A stretch of 64,000 nucleotides of DNA from Pseudomonas putida. GTDB taxonomy: Bacteria > Pseudomonadota > Gammaproteobacteria > Pseudomonadales > Pseudomonadaceae. The stretch covers positions 2,860,001-2,924,000 of the forward strand of contig NZ_CP029693.1 of NCBI RefSeq assembly GCF_003228315.1, given 5' to 3'. Below are positions 39,504-49,321 of the stretch, one piece after another. Under the pieces are notes generated by a model that was not told the origin of the DNA, did no database searches, and saw only the letters and a program-made list of their open reading frames with translations. Each line of letters begins with the position of its first letter. The stretch's first letter is position 1. The position numbers and the translations under genes are program-made.

Positions 39504-39823
39504 TTGCCAATACGCCAGCGCCCCCCTATTACGCCGTGATCTTTACCTCGTTGCGCACGGAGGGGGACCAGGGTTACAGCGAAGCGGCCGAGCGGATGCT
39601 GGAGCTGGTGCGTGAACAGCCGGGGTTTCTGGGCGTGGAATCGGCGCGGGGTGAAGACGGGCAGGGGATTACGGTGTCGTATTGGGCCAGTGAGGAAGCG
39701 ATTCTGGCGTGGACGCATCATCCCGAGCACACCGCGATTCGCGAGCGGGGGCGGTCGACCTGGTATGCGCGGTGTCAGACGCGGGTGTGCAGGGTTGAGC
39801 GGGATTATGGGTTCAGTCTGTAG
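39500..39823 (+). CDS. Antibiotic biosynthesis monooxygenase (ABM) domain protein
   Basis: 107-residue ferredoxin-like dimeric alpha/beta barrel. Core motif PPYYAVIFTSLRTEGDQGY, QPGFLGVESARGEDGQGITV, and the conserved YWASEEAILAWTHHPEHTAI helix. Four-base overlap with the amidotransferase-like gene indicates coupling. Members oxidise aromatic compounds or act as small dioxygenases; the substrate here is unknown. Confidence 0.88.
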   Translation: MIANTPAPPYYAVIFTSLRTEGDQGYSEAAERMLELVREQPGFLGVESARGEDGQGITVSYWASEEAILAWTHHPEHTAIRERGRSTWYARCQTRVCRVERDYGFSL

Positions 39824-39848
39824 TTGATGTTGTGTTTATCAGGCCGTC

Positions 39849-39923
39849 TTCGCGAGCAGGCTCGCTCCCACAGTTGATCTCCATAGTTCAAACGGACAAT
39901 GTGGGAGCGAGCCTGCTCGCGAA
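39849..39923. repeat. REP inverted pair
   Basis: TTCGCGAGCAGGCTCGCTCC and its inverse, about 35 nt apart, between the convergent ABM and DUF2025-like genes. First REP after the 14-kb REP-free stretch. Confidence 0.9.
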
Positions 39924-39949
39924 GAGGCCATCACAGGCACCGCAAACTC

Positions 39950-40276
39950 TCAGCCCTTCACCACCCGCCGCACCGCCGAAATCTCCGGCACCTCCCGCCG
40001 CTTCATGTACACCCGCAACGGCTCGGTGATGTTGATCCGCTCATCGATGTTCTGGTCCAGCAACAACTGAATCAACTCGCGCTTCAGTGTCATGGTCGAT
40101 TCAGGCCCCGCGACCCAGACGAATTCACTGGCGGGCATGATGCCGTCATCCGCCACATCCATGCCGAACGAGTCCTCACTGAAACGCACAATGTAGTGCC
40201 CGGTCTTGCGATTGAGGCCGACGAAACCCTGAAGTCCGTCGGCCGCCTGGCAGATGAGCTGGGAAGTGATGCGCAT
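39950..40276 (-). CDS. DUF2025-like conserved protein
   Basis: 108-residue soluble protein: MRITSQLICQAADGLQGFVG, IVRFSEDSFGMDVADDGIMP, RELIQLLLDQNIDERINITE. It matches my memory of the Pseudomonas family DUF2025 (PA1123 type). Start at MRITSQ; the frame runs 23 codons further without ribosome site. Function unknown; divergent from glpQ. Confidence 0.75.
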   Translation of the reverse strand: MRITSQLICQAADGLQGFVGLNRKTGHYIVRFSEDSFGMDVADDGIMPASEFVWVAGPESTMTLKRELIQLLLDQNIDERINITEPLRVYMKRREVPEISAVRRVVKG

Positions 40277-40442
40277 GGTCAACCTCACAAAAAAGATCGA
40301 GGTCAAGGCTACTGCAAACCCGCGCACACAAACCCTGATCAGCATCAGCTTTAAACGGCTTTATGTCGGTCTCGCGATAGCGCCTGCCACGCTCAGTTGT
40401 TAAAAGGGACGTCTTTGAACACTTCGCGAAAGGAACTCGACC

Positions 40443-41582
40443 ATGCCTGCAACCTTCACCAAAAACGCTTTGCTGCTGAGCCTGTTGCTCGGCCTGACGC
40501 AAATCCAGACTCAGGCCCAGGCCGCCAGCGCGCCCAATCCCGCTGCTGTCGCCAATCGCCTGGGCATCCCTCATCCGGCCGTCATTGCTCACCGTGGCGC
40601 GTCCTACGATGCACCGGAATCCACCGCTGCCGCCTACAGGACCGCTCGCGATCTGGGCGCCGACTACCTGGAACTCGACCTGCAGCGCAGCAAGGACGGC
40701 GTGCTGTTCGCCCTGCACGACAACAACCTGCAACGCACCACCGACGTGGCGAGCAAGTTCCCCGAGCGCAAGGACAGCCCCGCCAATGCCTTCACCATGG
40801 CCGAGCTGAAAACCCTCGACGCCGGGCGCTGGTTCAACGCCGCCTACCCGGATCGCGCACGGCCTTCCTTCGCCGGTCTGAAAATCCTGACCCTGGATGA
40901 AATCATCGACATCGCCCAGGGCAATCCACTGCACCAGCCGGGCCTGTACATCGAGACTAAGGAGCCCAAGCAGTTTCCCGGCATCGAGCGTGATCTGCGG
41001 GCGAAACTGCAGGACCGTGGCTGGTTGAGCCCGGCCGGTTCCAAACTGGGCAAGCGCGAGCTGGCGGTCGGTCAAGGCAAAGGCAAGGTGGTCTTGCAGA
41101 CTTTCGAGAAGAGCAGCCTGGAGTTGCTGCAGAAGGAAATGCCGAAGGTGCCGAAGATCCTGTTGTTGTGGGTGGGCGAAGGCAATATCGAGCCGGCCTC
41201 GAAGGTCAGCTTTGCCGAGTCCGGCGAGCAGGACAAAGCCGCTTTCTATGCCAAACAGCAGCCCAGGGACAAAGCCGAATTCCAGCGCTGGGTCGACTAC
41301 GCCAAGGCCCAGGGCGCGATCGGCACCGGCCCATCTGCTGCGCTGACCCAAGGTGGAGATCAGAGTTATGCGGATCTGGTGCAACCGTGGATGAACCAGT
41401 ACACCCATGATCAGGGGATGCTGGTGCACGTCTACACCGTCGACGATGCCGTGGATTACCAGAAGGTCATGAATGCCGGCGTCGACGGGATTTTCACCAA
41501 CCGCGCCAGCGAGTTGTTGAAGTTCTATAAACGCCCGGCGGCGGCGAGTGTTGATCAGGTATTGAAGAACAATGGGTATTGA
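40443..41582 (+). CDS. glpQ: Periplasmic glycerophosphodiester phosphodiesterase
   Basis: 379-residue exported GDPD enzyme hydrolysing glycerophosphodiesters to glycerol-3-phosphate and alcohol. Signal peptide MPATFTKNALLLSLLLGLTQ with cleavage near AQAAS. Catalytic motifs HRGASYDAPESTAAAY (HR, E), DYLELDLQRSKDG (metal-binding E/D) and FALHDNNLQRTTD (H) are intact. AAAGGAACTCG upstream. Supplies phosphate and glycerol from phospholipid head groups. Confidence 0.94.
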   Translation: MPATFTKNALLLSLLLGLTQIQTQAQAASAPNPAAVANRLGIPHPAVIAHRGASYDAPESTAAAYRTARDLGADYLELDLQRSKDGVLFALHDNNLQRTTDVASKFPERKDSPANAFTMAELKTLDAGRWFNAAYPDRARPSFAGLKILTLDEIIDIAQGNPLHQPGLYIETKEPKQFPGIERDLRAKLQDRGWLSPAGSKLGKRELAVGQGKGKVVLQTFEKSSLELLQKEMPKVPKILLLWVGEGNIEPASKVSFAESGEQDKAAFYAKQQPRDKAEFQRWVDYAKAQGAIGTGPSAALTQGGDQSYADLVQPWMNQYTHDQGMLVHVYTVDDAVDYQKVMNAGVDGIFTNRASELLKFYKRPAAASVDQVLKNNGY

Positions 41583-41602
41583 TCCGGGACCGTGGTGACT
41601 GC

Positions 41603-41739
41603 TTCGCGAGCAGACTCGCTCCCACACCTCAGATCAACTGTAGGAGCGAGCCTGCTCGCGATGGTCGTCAACGATAACGCGGGAAGCCTGATACCCCGCG
41701 GCGTTCTCGGGTTCATCGCGAGCAGGCTCGCTCCTACAG
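41603..41739. repeat. REP triplet
   Basis: Three REP copies: an imperfect TTCGCGAGCAGACTCGCTCC, then an inverted pair with TGTAGGAGCGAGCCTGCTCG. Located after glpQ. Confidence 0.88.
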
Positions 41740-41825
41740 AGGTACGGCCTGGGGTTTTAAGGGTGGATTAAGTTACGACAGCTAATCTGATCTCACTTAA
41801 ACAGATCACCCAAGGAACGAACCTT

Positions 41826-42134
41826 ATGAAGACTTTGACCGCCCTGTTCACCGCCGCCACCCTGACCCTCTCCGCCGGCCTGGCCCAGGCCAAGGACGTT
41901 CCCGTCGACCAGATCCCTCAACTGGTCAAGGACGGCAAGATCAAGCCGCTGGAAGAACTGAATGCGATCGTGATGAAGCTGCACCCGGGCGCAACGATCA
42001 CCGACAGCGATCTGGACAACCACACCAGCCTCTACGAATACGAAGTCGAGTTGAAGGACGCCCAAGGCGTTGAATGGGACGTGGATTTGAACGCCACCAC
42101 CAGCGAAGTCCTGAAGAACAAGAAAGACCACTGA
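41826..42134 (+). CDS. Exported PepSY-domain protein
   Basis: 102-residue secreted protein. Signal peptide MKTLTALFTAATLTLSAGLA with AQA cleavage, then a single PepSY domain (about 35-100): EELNAIVMKLHPGATITDSD, LYEYEVELKDAQGVEWDVDL. The pattern fits a periplasmic PepSY inhibitor-type domain. CAAGGAACG before the ATG; a strong terminator follows. Partner unknown; no sensor kinase or peptidase adjacent. Confidence 0.9.
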   Translation: MKTLTALFTAATLTLSAGLAQAKDVPVDQIPQLVKDGKIKPLEELNAIVMKLHPGATITDSDLDNHTSLYEYEVELKDAQGVEWDVDLNATTSEVLKNKKDH

Positions 42135-42144
42135 TGCACACAGC

Positions 42145-42181
42145 AAAAAGCCGCACGATGTTCGCATCGTGCGGCTTTTTT
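42145..42181 (+). terminator. Intrinsic terminator of the PepSY gene
   Basis: Stem AGCCGCACGATG/CATCGTGCGGCT closed by TTCG with flanking A and T runs; works for both the plus gene and the convergent coiled-coil gene. Confidence 0.93.
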
Positions 42182-42197
42182 ACGTCTGGATGATTGA

Positions 42198-42644
42198 TCA
42201 GGCCGTGGTGCTGACCAGCGCTCCCGAGGTGCTGGAAGAGGAATCCGTCAGCGCCTGCAACAACGCCGCCGTAGCGCTCTGCAACGAGGCGGAAGTCGCT
42301 GCGATCTGCGATTGAGCCGCCGCCACTTCGCTGGCCTTGGCCGCATCGACTTCGCGCTTGGCCTGGGCTGCTTGCAGTTGTTGCTGCTGCTCCTGCATCT
42401 GCTTTTGCAGCTCGGCGATCTGCTTGCGCAGCTCTTTAACCGCATCGGATTCTTCGTTGCTGGAGCTGCTGTCACCCGACGCCGGTGCGCCGCCGGCCGG
42501 GGCCTTGGTGCTGTCGGCAGCAGCGCCGGCAGCTGCGGAAGTGGCGGAGGTTGCCGTGGTGCCTTCGGTATCGGTGCTGCTGGCGACTTTGGTGGCTGTA
42601 TTCAACGTCGTTTGCGGGATCGAAATGTTGGTGATGCTGACCAT
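42198..42644 (-). CDS. Low-complexity coiled-coil protein (FlxA-like)
   Basis: 148-residue protein: Ser/Thr/Ala-rich N-terminal 60 residues (ATSATSAAAGAAADSTKAPA), then a coiled coil (about 65-105: AVKELRKQIAELQKQMQEQQ) and another Ala/Ser-rich segment. Similar to the FlxA-like coiled-coil family. No signal peptide or membrane segment. Function unknown; it precedes a chemoreceptor gene on the same strand downstream. Confidence 0.7.
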   Translation of the reverse strand: MVSITNISIPQTTLNTATKVASSTDTEGTTATSATSAAAGAAADSTKAPAGGAPASGDSSSSNEESDAVKELRKQIAELQKQMQEQQQQLQAAQAKREVDAAKASEVAAAQSQIAATSASLQSATAALLQALTDSSSSTSGALVSTTA

Positions 42645-42755
42645 GCTGGTACTCCGTTACGGGTTCGGTTTCACCTGATCATCGACGTCCACAACCCGCA
42701 CTTGAGATCGACTGTGTACCGACTCGGTAAGCAAGTCGGTACACAGCGGTGTTCA

Positions 42756-44381
42756 TCAGGCGCTCAAGCGCGCCGTCACCTGGTTCAACTCCCCCGACAG
42801 GCCATGCAGGTTGTTGCTTGCCGCTTCGGTGCGCTGCACGTTGTCCAGGTTGGTGCTGGCGATGCTGGTGATCTCGGTGAGGTTGCGCGAGATGTCCTCG
42901 GCCACCGAGGTCTGCTCTTCGGCGGCGGTGGCGATCTGGCGGTTCATGTCGCGGATGGCTTCCACGGCCAGGGTAATGCGCTCGAGCATGGCGCCGGCCT
43001 CGGTCACCTGCTGCACGCTTTCTTCGCTGCGCGACTGGCCGCTTTCAATCGCCTGGGCGGCATCCACCGCGCCGGTCTGCACAGTCTGGATGATCTGGTT
43101 GATCTCGATGATCGACGCCGCCGTGCGCTGGGCCAGGCTGCGCACTTCATCGGCCACCACCGCAAAACCGCGCCCGGCTTCACCGGCGCGCGCCGCTTCG
43201 ATGGCCGCGTTGAGCGCCAGCAAGTTGGTCTGCTCGGCAATGCCACGGATCACTTCCAGCACCTTGCCGATGCGCCCGCTGTCGGTTTCCAGCTGACGGA
43301 TGACCGTGGCGGTGTTGGCGATTTCACCGCGCATCTGGGTGATGGTGTGAATGGTGCCGTGCATGACTTTCTCGCCCTGCTGCGCCGACTGGTCGGCATC
43401 GTCGGCGGCACGCGCGGCATCGGCGGCATGACGAGCCACTTCCTGCGCGGTGGCGGACATCTCGTTCATCGCCGTGGCCACCTGATCGGTGCGGTTGAAC
43501 TGCTCGCTGGTGCCGTTGGCCATGACGGTGGCGATGGCGTTCAGTTCGCCACTGGCACTGTCCAGATCCGAGGCGCTGCGTTGCAGGCGATTGAAGGTTT
43601 CGGCAAGGAAATCGCGCAGGGTGTTGGCGGCCATCGCCAGTTTGCCCAGTTCGTCCTGACGGTTGCTGCTCACGCGATCGGCAAACTTGCCCTGGCTGAG
43701 TTGCGCCACGTAGTCGATCAAACGGCGAATCGGCTCGACCAGGTGGCGGTTGACCAGCCACAGGCTCAGCAGGCCAATCAGCAGCCCCGAGGCCAGCATC
43801 ACGATGATCCCCAACAGCACGGTGCGCTCGGCACTGGCGCTGATCAGCGTCGATTGCTCGGCGCCCTGTTTGCGCAACTCGCTGACCAGTTCGCTCATCT
43901 GCTCACTGGTGGCGCGGTCCACGCCCTTGACGGCAGTGTCGCCCGCCGTTGGATCGGCACCGGCCGCCACGTAGGCATCACGACCCTTGCGGTAAGCCGC
44001 GCCCAACTGGCGATGCTCATCACGCAGCCGCTCGATGCGAGCCTTGAGGGACGCCTCGATACCCGGCTGCCCCGCCAGTTGGCCGAGGATGCCCTGCACA
44101 TCGGCCTGACGCTCCTCGAACTGCTTCCAGTACTTGTCCAGGTCCGCCGGTTGCTTGCCGCGCAGCAGGACGTTTTTCCACTCTTGCACCTGCACCTTGA
44201 ATTGCAGGTTGGCCTCGTCGATCAATTGCGAGGTGTGCAGCGGCCCTTCGATGAGGTTGGCGTAGCTCTGCACGCCACTGGAGAGAAAGTGAAAACAGGC
44301 CAGGGCAATCAACAACATCGCGATCAGACTGCCGCTCAACAGGGCGAGAATTTGCGCTCTCAGGGACTTTTGCAAAGACAT
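42756..44381 (-). CDS. Methyl-accepting chemotaxis protein (single-span 4HB-type sensor)
   Basis: 541-residue inner-membrane chemoreceptor. Transmembrane helix 1 at about 10-33 ([20 protein letters not shown]), periplasmic four-helix-bundle-like sensor to about 190, transmembrane helix 2 ([20 protein letters not shown]), HAMP domain (about 210-265), and a signalling domain with the hairpin [20 protein letters not shown]. Start at [10 protein letters not shown]; the Shine-Dalgarno is weak. No FliA promoter recognised. Ligand unknown. Confidence 0.95.
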   Translation of the reverse strand: MSLQKSLRAQILALLSGSLIAMLLIALACFHFLSSGVQSYANLIEGPLHTSQLIDEANLQFKVQVQEWKNVLLRGKQPADLDKYWKQFEERQADVQGILGQLAGQPGIEASLKARIERLRDEHRQLGAAYRKGRDAYVAAGADPTAGDTAVKGVDRATSEQMSELVSELRKQGAEQSTLISASAERTVLLGIIVMLASGLLIGLLSLWLVNRHLVEPIRRLIDYVAQLSQGKFADRVSSNRQDELGKLAMAANTLRDFLAETFNRLQRSASDLDSASGELNAIATVMANGTSEQFNRTDQVATAMNEMSATAQEVARHAADAARAADDADQSAQQGEKVMHGTIHTITQMRGEIANTATVIRQLETDSGRIGKVLEVIRGIAEQTNLLALNAAIEAARAGEAGRGFAVVADEVRSLAQRTAASIIEINQIIQTVQTGAVDAAQAIESGQSRSEESVQQVTEAGAMLERITLAVEAIRDMNRQIATAAEEQTSVAEDISRNLTEITSIASTNLDNVQRTEAASNNLHGLSGELNQVTARLSA

Positions 44382-44629
44382 CGGAAGGTACTCATGGCAG
44401 GAATGAGACACGCCCTTGGAGAGCGTGAAAAGTGTCCGGACATCCCTGTCTGCGGTGTCGGCCATCGGCCGCGCGGCGCGCACTGTAACCTCCCCGAGAT
44501 CGGCGTGCCAGAGCGGTTCTTGAGCCGAATCCGACGACCGGTATGGCAATCGTTTGTATTCATTTTCTCGTCACAAAACCGTCATCTGGCCTTGCGATGA
44601 TGCGCCCTGTGCCCGTGCCTGAACTGCAC

Positions 44630-44731
44630 CTGTAGGAGCGAGCCTGCTCGCGATGGTCGTTAACGAAAACGCGGCGTAACTGGATGTACGCGGTGCCCTT
44701 GCGTTCATCGCGAGCAGGCTCGCTCCTACAG
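44630..44731. repeat. REP inverted pair
   Basis: Inverted REP pair (GAGCCTGCTC subtype) directly upstream of zntB; its end lies 27 nt before the zntB ATG. Confidence 0.9.
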
Positions 44732-44757
44732 GAGACATTCCCACCTTGCGAGTCCTC

Positions 44758-45780
44758 ATGAACCACAGCCTCGATCAAAGCCATCGCGACCCTGATCTGT
44801 TTGGTTTGCTGTACGGGTTCAGTTTCCGTCCCGGCGAACGCGGGCAGGAAATCGATTCGGCCAGGGCGTTGCAATGCCTGCAACAGCCGGACGACAGCGA
44901 AGAATTCCTCTGGCTGCACCTGAACCTCGCCCACGCCGCGTGCGAGCGCTGGATGAAGAGCCACCTGGAATTGCCCGACGAGTTTTTCGAAGCCCTGCAC
45001 GAAGGCTCGCGCTCGACGCGCATCGAGCATGTCGACTCGGCGCTGTTGGCGGTAGTCAACGATGTGGTGTTCAACCTCAGCAGCATGGTCTCGTCCGATG
45101 TCTCGACGCTGTGGGTGTGCGTGCGCAGCAAACTGATCATCAGCGCGCGCCTGCAGCCGCTGCATTCGGTGGACAAGTTGCGCTCCTCGGTGAAGGCCGG
45201 GGAGCGCTTTCGTTCGCCGCTGGAATTGCTGGTGCACTTGCTGCGTGATCAGGGTGAAGTGCTGACCCAGATCGTGCGTAAGACCAGCCTGAGCGTCGAT
45301 CAGGTGGAAGACGAGCTGCTGTCCTCACGCCTGTCGACCAACCGTGCCGAGCTGGGCGCCAATCGCCGGGTGCTGGTGCGTCTGCAACGGCTGCTGGCGC
45401 TGGAGCCGGGCTCGCTGCTGCGCCTGCTCAACCGCCCGCCGCCGTGGCTGCAAAAGGAAGACGTCAAGGAGCTGCGCAAATCCACCGAGGAGTTCGCGCT
45501 GATCATCAACGACCTGACGGCGCTCGGTGAACGCATCAAGCTGCTGCAGGAAGAAATCGCCGCCAACCTCAACGAACAGAGCAACCGCACGCTGTTTACC
45601 TTGACGGTGGTGACGGTGCTGGCGCTGCCGATCAACATCATCGCCGGCTTTTTCGGGATGAACGTGGGTGGCGTGCCGCTGGCCCAGGATCCGGAAGGGT
45701 TCTGGATTCTGGTGGCACTGGTGGCGACCTTCACCGTGATTGCCGGGCGTTGGGCGTTTCGCAAGCGGCGGGATTATTGA
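44758..45780 (+). CDS. zntB: CorA-family zinc transporter ZntB
   Basis: 340-residue inner-membrane CorA-type transporter. Large N-terminal cytoplasmic alpha/beta domain (about 1-240), two C-terminal transmembrane helices with the signature FFGMNVGG between them (TLTVVTVLALPINIIAGFFG). Members of this subgroup mainly move zinc (ZntB) rather than Mg2+. ATG 44758 chosen; an upstream in-frame TTG would add four residues. Mechanism and cation preference are from family knowledge. Confidence 0.88.
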   Translation: MNHSLDQSHRDPDLFGLLYGFSFRPGERGQEIDSARALQCLQQPDDSEEFLWLHLNLAHAACERWMKSHLELPDEFFEALHEGSRSTRIEHVDSALLAVVNDVVFNLSSMVSSDVSTLWVCVRSKLIISARLQPLHSVDKLRSSVKAGERFRSPLELLVHLLRDQGEVLTQIVRKTSLSVDQVEDELLSSRLSTNRAELGANRRVLVRLQRLLALEPGSLLRLLNRPPPWLQKEDVKELRKSTEEFALIINDLTALGERIKLLQEEIAANLNEQSNRTLFTLTVVTVLALPINIIAGFFGMNVGGVPLAQDPEGFWILVALVATFTVIAGRWAFRKRRDY

Positions 45781-45796
45781 ACTCATCACCGCCTCA

Positions 45797-45886
45797 TGTA
45801 GGAGCAAGGCTTGCCCGCGATTGAGGCAACGCGATTTATCAGATGACCGCGTTATCGTTCATCGCGGGCAAGCCTTGCTCCTACAG
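45797..45886. repeat. REP pair, GCAAGGCTTGC subtype
   Basis: Both copies have GGAGCAAGGCTTGCCCGCGA (or its inverse), the second stem type seen at 12161 and 49130. Confidence 0.88.
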
Positions 45887-46009
45887 GGGCCGTGGCACAT
45901 TCGGATCAACGGATCCAAAAAACGCCCAAACCCTGACCCAGAACAGCCTCCCTGTAACATTTCGCAATGATCATGGCGGATACCCCTTCCCTCCTCAGGA
46001 ATGCCCGGT

Positions 46010-47623
46010 ATGGCTACGCCTTCTTTCTCCACCGCCCAAGCGCCCGTCGCAGGCGGTAGACCTCATCTGGATAAAAAACCCGGCCTGCTCACCCTCGTGA
46101 TTTTCTTTGCGGTACTGGCCATGGGGCTGCTGTTTACCGCCTACAGCCTGATGCGCGACATGAACGAACTCGGCACGGTGGTGACCACCTGGACACCGTT
46201 CCTGCTGCTCGGCGTGGCGCTGGTGATTGCCCTGGGCTTCGAGTTCGTCAACGGCTTCCACGACACCGCCAACGCCGTGGCCACGGTGATCTACACCCAC
46301 TCGCTGCCGCCAAATTTCGCGGTGGTCTGGTCCGGGTTCTTCAACTTCCTCGGCGTGCTGCTGTCCAGCGGCGCGGTGGCGTTCGGCATCATCGCCCTGC
46401 TGCCGGTGGAGCTGATCCTGCAAGTCGGCTCTTCGGCCGGTTTCGCGATGATCTTCGCCCTGCTGATCGCCGCGATCCTGTGGAACCTCGGCACCTGGTG
46501 GCTGGGCCTGCCGGCCTCGTCGTCGCACACCCTGATCGGTTCGATCATTGGTGTGGGCGTGGCCAATGCCCTGATGCACGGACGCGACGGCACCAGTGGC
46601 GTGGACTGGGCGCAGGCGACCAAGATCGGCTATGCGCTGCTGCTCTCGCCGCTGGTCGGCTTCGGCTGCGCCGCGCTGTTGCTGCTGGCCTTGCGCGCCT
46701 TCGTGAAAAACCGTGCGCTGTACAAGGAGCCGCAAGGCAACACCCCGCCGCCGTGGTGGATTCGCGGTCTGCTGATCCTGACCTGCACCGGCGTGTCCTT
46801 CGCCCACGGTTCCAACGATGGCCAGAAAGGCATGGGCCTGATCATGTTGATCCTGGTCGGTACGCTGCCGATGGCCTATGCGCTGAACCGCACCATGCCG
46901 GCCGATCAGGCCTTGCAGTTCGCCGCCGTGGCGGAAGTCACCCAACAAGCGCTGGTGAAAAGCGCACCGCTGCCGGCTCCGGCCGATCCGCGTCCGGTGC
47001 TGTCCGAATACGTGCGCAGCAAGGAAGCGACGCCGCAACTGGTGCCGGCGCTCGCGGCGCTGACCGGCAGTATCGGTGCCCAGGTCAAGAGTTATGGCTC
47101 GCTGTCCAAAGTACCCGCCGAAGCGGTGGGCAACGTGCGTAACGACATGTACCTGACCAGCGAAACCATTCGCCTGATGGACAAGAACAAGGTTGGCAAC
47201 TTCGACGCTGACACCAGCGGCAAGCTGCAACTGTTCAAGCAGCAGATCGACAGCTCGACGCGGTTCATTCCGCTGTGGGTGAAGATCGCCGTGGCCATCG
47301 CCCTGGGCCTGGGCACCATGGTCGGCTGGAAGCGCATCGTGGTGACGGTCGGTGAAAAGATCGGCAAGACCCACCTGACCTACGCCCAGGGCGCCTCGGC
47401 GGAAACCGTGGCCATGCTGACCATCGGCGCGGCCGACATGTTCGGGTTGCCGGTCTCGACCACCCACGTGTTGTCTTCGGGGGTGGCCGGGACCATGGTC
47501 GCCAATGGCGGTGGGTTGCAGATGAAGACCATCCGCAACCTGTTGATGGCGTGGGTGCTGACCTTGCCGGCGGCGATTTTGTTGTCGGGCAGCCTGTATT
47601 GGTTGTTCACCCAGCTGTTCTAA
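46010..47623 (+). CDS. Inorganic phosphate transporter (PiT family)
   Basis: 537-residue PiT-family low-affinity phosphate carrier of the inner membrane. The two signature repeats are present: GFEFVNGFHDTANAVATVIY and CTGVSFAHGSNDGQKGMGLI, with TTHVLSSGVAGTMVANGG near the C-terminus. An N-terminal cytoplasmic extension (about 30 residues) is typical for pseudomonads. ATG 46010 has AGGA nine bases upstream, better than 46001. Substrate could include metal-phosphate. Confidence 0.92.
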   Translation: MATPSFSTAQAPVAGGRPHLDKKPGLLTLVIFFAVLAMGLLFTAYSLMRDMNELGTVVTTWTPFLLLGVALVIALGFEFVNGFHDTANAVATVIYTHSLPPNFAVVWSGFFNFLGVLLSSGAVAFGIIALLPVELILQVGSSAGFAMIFALLIAAILWNLGTWWLGLPASSSHTLIGSIIGVGVANALMHGRDGTSGVDWAQATKIGYALLLSPLVGFGCAALLLLALRAFVKNRALYKEPQGNTPPPWWIRGLLILTCTGVSFAHGSNDGQKGMGLIMLILVGTLPMAYALNRTMPADQALQFAAVAEVTQQALVKSAPLPAPADPRPVLSEYVRSKEATPQLVPALAALTGSIGAQVKSYGSLSKVPAEAVGNVRNDMYLTSETIRLMDKNKVGNFDADTSGKLQLFKQQIDSSTRFIPLWVKIAVAIALGLGTMVGWKRIVVTVGEKIGKTHLTYAQGASAETVAMLTIGAADMFGLPVSTTHVLSSGVAGTMVANGGGLQMKTIRNLLMAWVLTLPAAILLSGSLYWLFTQLF

Positions 47624-47640
47624 AGAACAGCGCATTCAAC

Positions 47641-47742
47641 CTGTAGGAGCGAGCCTGCTCGCGATGGTCGTCAACGATAACGCTGGGTGCCTGACACTCC
47701 ACTGCGTTCTCTAGTCCATCGCGAGCAGGCTCGCTCCTACAG
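47641..47742. repeat. REP inverted pair
   Basis: Inverted REP pair filling the short gap between the convergent Pit-type and PACE genes. Ends three bases before the PACE stop codon. Confidence 0.9.
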
Positions 47743-47744
47743 GG

Positions 47745-48167
47745 TTATGCGTTGACCAGGCGGGCACGGGTCACGTCGTATACCCAGTGGTAAACGTAGG
47801 TGTACGGCAGGAAGAACAGCAACACGCCGATATCCAGCACGAACGCCTCCAACAGGCTGATATCCAGCCACCACGCAATCAGCGGCACGCCCAGGGCCAC
47901 CAGGCCACCTTCGAACATCAGCGCATGCACCACCCGCGTCCAGGCGTTGTGGGCGATGGCGAAGCGTTTGAGTACGCGGTCGAACCAACCGTTGAAAATC
48001 ACGTTCCACGCCAGCGCCAGCGCGGCCATGGCGATGGTCACGACGCCCATGTCGAGCATCGGTTTGTCCATGATCCACGCCAGCAACGGGGTACAGATCA
48101 GGATGGCCAGCAGCTCGAAACCGATGGCCTGGAAAATACGTTCAGTGATGGATTTGTTGGCAGTCAT
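47745..48167 (-). CDS. PACE-family efflux transporter
   Basis: 140-residue PACE (proteobacterial antimicrobial compound efflux) protein with four transmembrane helices in two repeats. Conserved features are SITERIFQAIGFELLAILIC and LAWNVIFNGWFDRVL in repeat one, and VVHALMFEGGLVALGVPLIA and LPYTYVYHWVYD in repeat two. Start at MTANKS. Members export biocides such as chlorhexidine and acriflavine, or polyamines. Divergent from a LysR regulator, the standard arrangement. Confidence 0.9.
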   Translation of the reverse strand: MTANKSITERIFQAIGFELLAILICTPLLAWIMDKPMLDMGVVTIAMAALALAWNVIFNGWFDRVLKRFAIAHNAWTRVVHALMFEGGLVALGVPLIAWWLDISLLEAFVLDIGVLLFFLPYTYVYHWVYDVTRARLVNA

Positions 48168-48256
48168 GGCCGACTCCCTTGAGTGTGTGTGGTTGCCATG
48201 GTCCGACATCACACCGATACTTCATAACCAATAACCATCGATCAAGGCGATAGTTC

Positions 48257-49111
48257 ATGGCGTCCCAGGAAGTGTTGCAGGCGTTCGTCCAGGCCGCGAC
48301 CCAAGGCTCGTTTTCCGCCGCGGCGCGTAAGTTGGGCCGCAGCCAGTCGACCATCAGCGCTGCGGTGGCCAGCCTGGAAATCGATCTGAACCTGGAACTG
48401 TTCGACCGCAGCAGCCGCAAGCCCACGCTCACCCCGGCCGGGCACGTGATGTTGCAGCGGGCCGAGGACATCCTCGCCGCCACCGGCCGCCTGGAAATGA
48501 CCGCCAGCCAACTGTCCCAAGGGGTCGAGGCGAAGCTGACGGTGGCGCTGTCCGACACCTACCAGTCCGACCGCTTCGAAGCGGCACTCAGTGCCTTCGA
48601 GCAGCGTTACCCGGATTTGGAGCTGGAATGCCTGATCGCCGAATGCGACGACCTGGTGGCGCTGGTGCAGAGCGGTCGGGCGAATGTGGCATTCGCCGAA
48701 ATGCAGGACAGCTACCCGCCGGACCTGATGAACGCGACGGTGGACGAGCGCACGGACATCGCCCTGTTCGTCTCGCCCGCGCATCCCCTGGCCACGCTCG
48801 AACACATCGATCAGGACGTGCTGCAGCAGCATCGTGAGCTACGCCTGGCGACCATCGTCAACCCGTATGAAAGCCGCGCCAAGGGCCGGGTCTGGTCGGC
48901 GCCCAGTTACCTGATGCTGCTGGAGATGGCCCAGGGCGGATTCGGCTGGGCACCGTTGCCGCGCTGGCTGGTGGAGCGTTTCGGGCCGGGGTCGTTGCAG
49001 GAACTGTCCGTGCGTGGCTGGCCGAAAACCGTGTATGTGGATGCGTTGTGGTCGCGGCTCAATCCGCCGGGGCCGGCGGGGAGCTGGTTGTTGGGCAAGA
49101 TGCTGGAATAG
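48257..49111 (+). CDS. LysR-family regulator divergent from PACE gene
   Basis: 284-residue LysR protein. HTH at about 5-60 (LQAFVQAATQGSFSAAARKL; SQSTISAAVASLEIDLNLEL) and an effector domain (AKLTVALSDTYQSDRF; VSPAHPLATLEHIDQD). AAGGCGATAG before the ATG. The 89-nt divergent region contains an imperfect CTATCG/CGATGG inverted repeat that could be its operator. Probably activates the PACE pump. Confidence 0.9.
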   Translation: MASQEVLQAFVQAATQGSFSAAARKLGRSQSTISAAVASLEIDLNLELFDRSSRKPTLTPAGHVMLQRAEDILAATGRLEMTASQLSQGVEAKLTVALSDTYQSDRFEAALSAFEQRYPDLELECLIAECDDLVALVQSGRANVAFAEMQDSYPPDLMNATVDERTDIALFVSPAHPLATLEHIDQDVLQQHRELRLATIVNPYESRAKGRVWSAPSYLMLLEMAQGGFGWAPLPRWLVERFGPGSLQELSVRGWPKTVYVDALWSRLNPPGPAGSWLLGKMLE

Positions 49112-49129
49112 CGGTGTCTGGTCGGACGC

Positions 49130-49304
49130 CATCGCGGGCAAGCCTTGCTCCCACAGGATTTGCATCGAACCTGTGGGAGCAAGGCTTGCCCGCGATGAGG
49201 CCAGCACATTTAACATTGATGGCGTCTGACACTCCGCTTTCGCGAGCAGGCTCGCTCCCACAAGGGAATGCACTTCAACTGTGGGAGCGAGCCTGCTCGC
49301 GATG
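49130..49304. repeat. Composite of four REP copies, both subtypes
   Basis: An inverted GCAAGGCTTGC pair followed by an inverted GAGCCTGCTC pair with copies facing outward. Fills the LysR-to-sigma gap. Confidence 0.9.
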
Positions 49305-49321
49305 AGGCCAGTGGAAACACA

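Noticed and set aside
42312..44600. A 762-codon plus-strand open frame opposite the chemoreceptor gene
   Set aside because: Antisense to a clear methyl-accepting protein and rich in His/Leu/Gly/Gln as expected of a mirror frame.
45995..47635. Long minus-strand open frame opposite the Pit-type transporter
   Set aside because: Mirror frame dominated by His/Gln/Arg/Gly; the plus-strand transporter has clear signatures.
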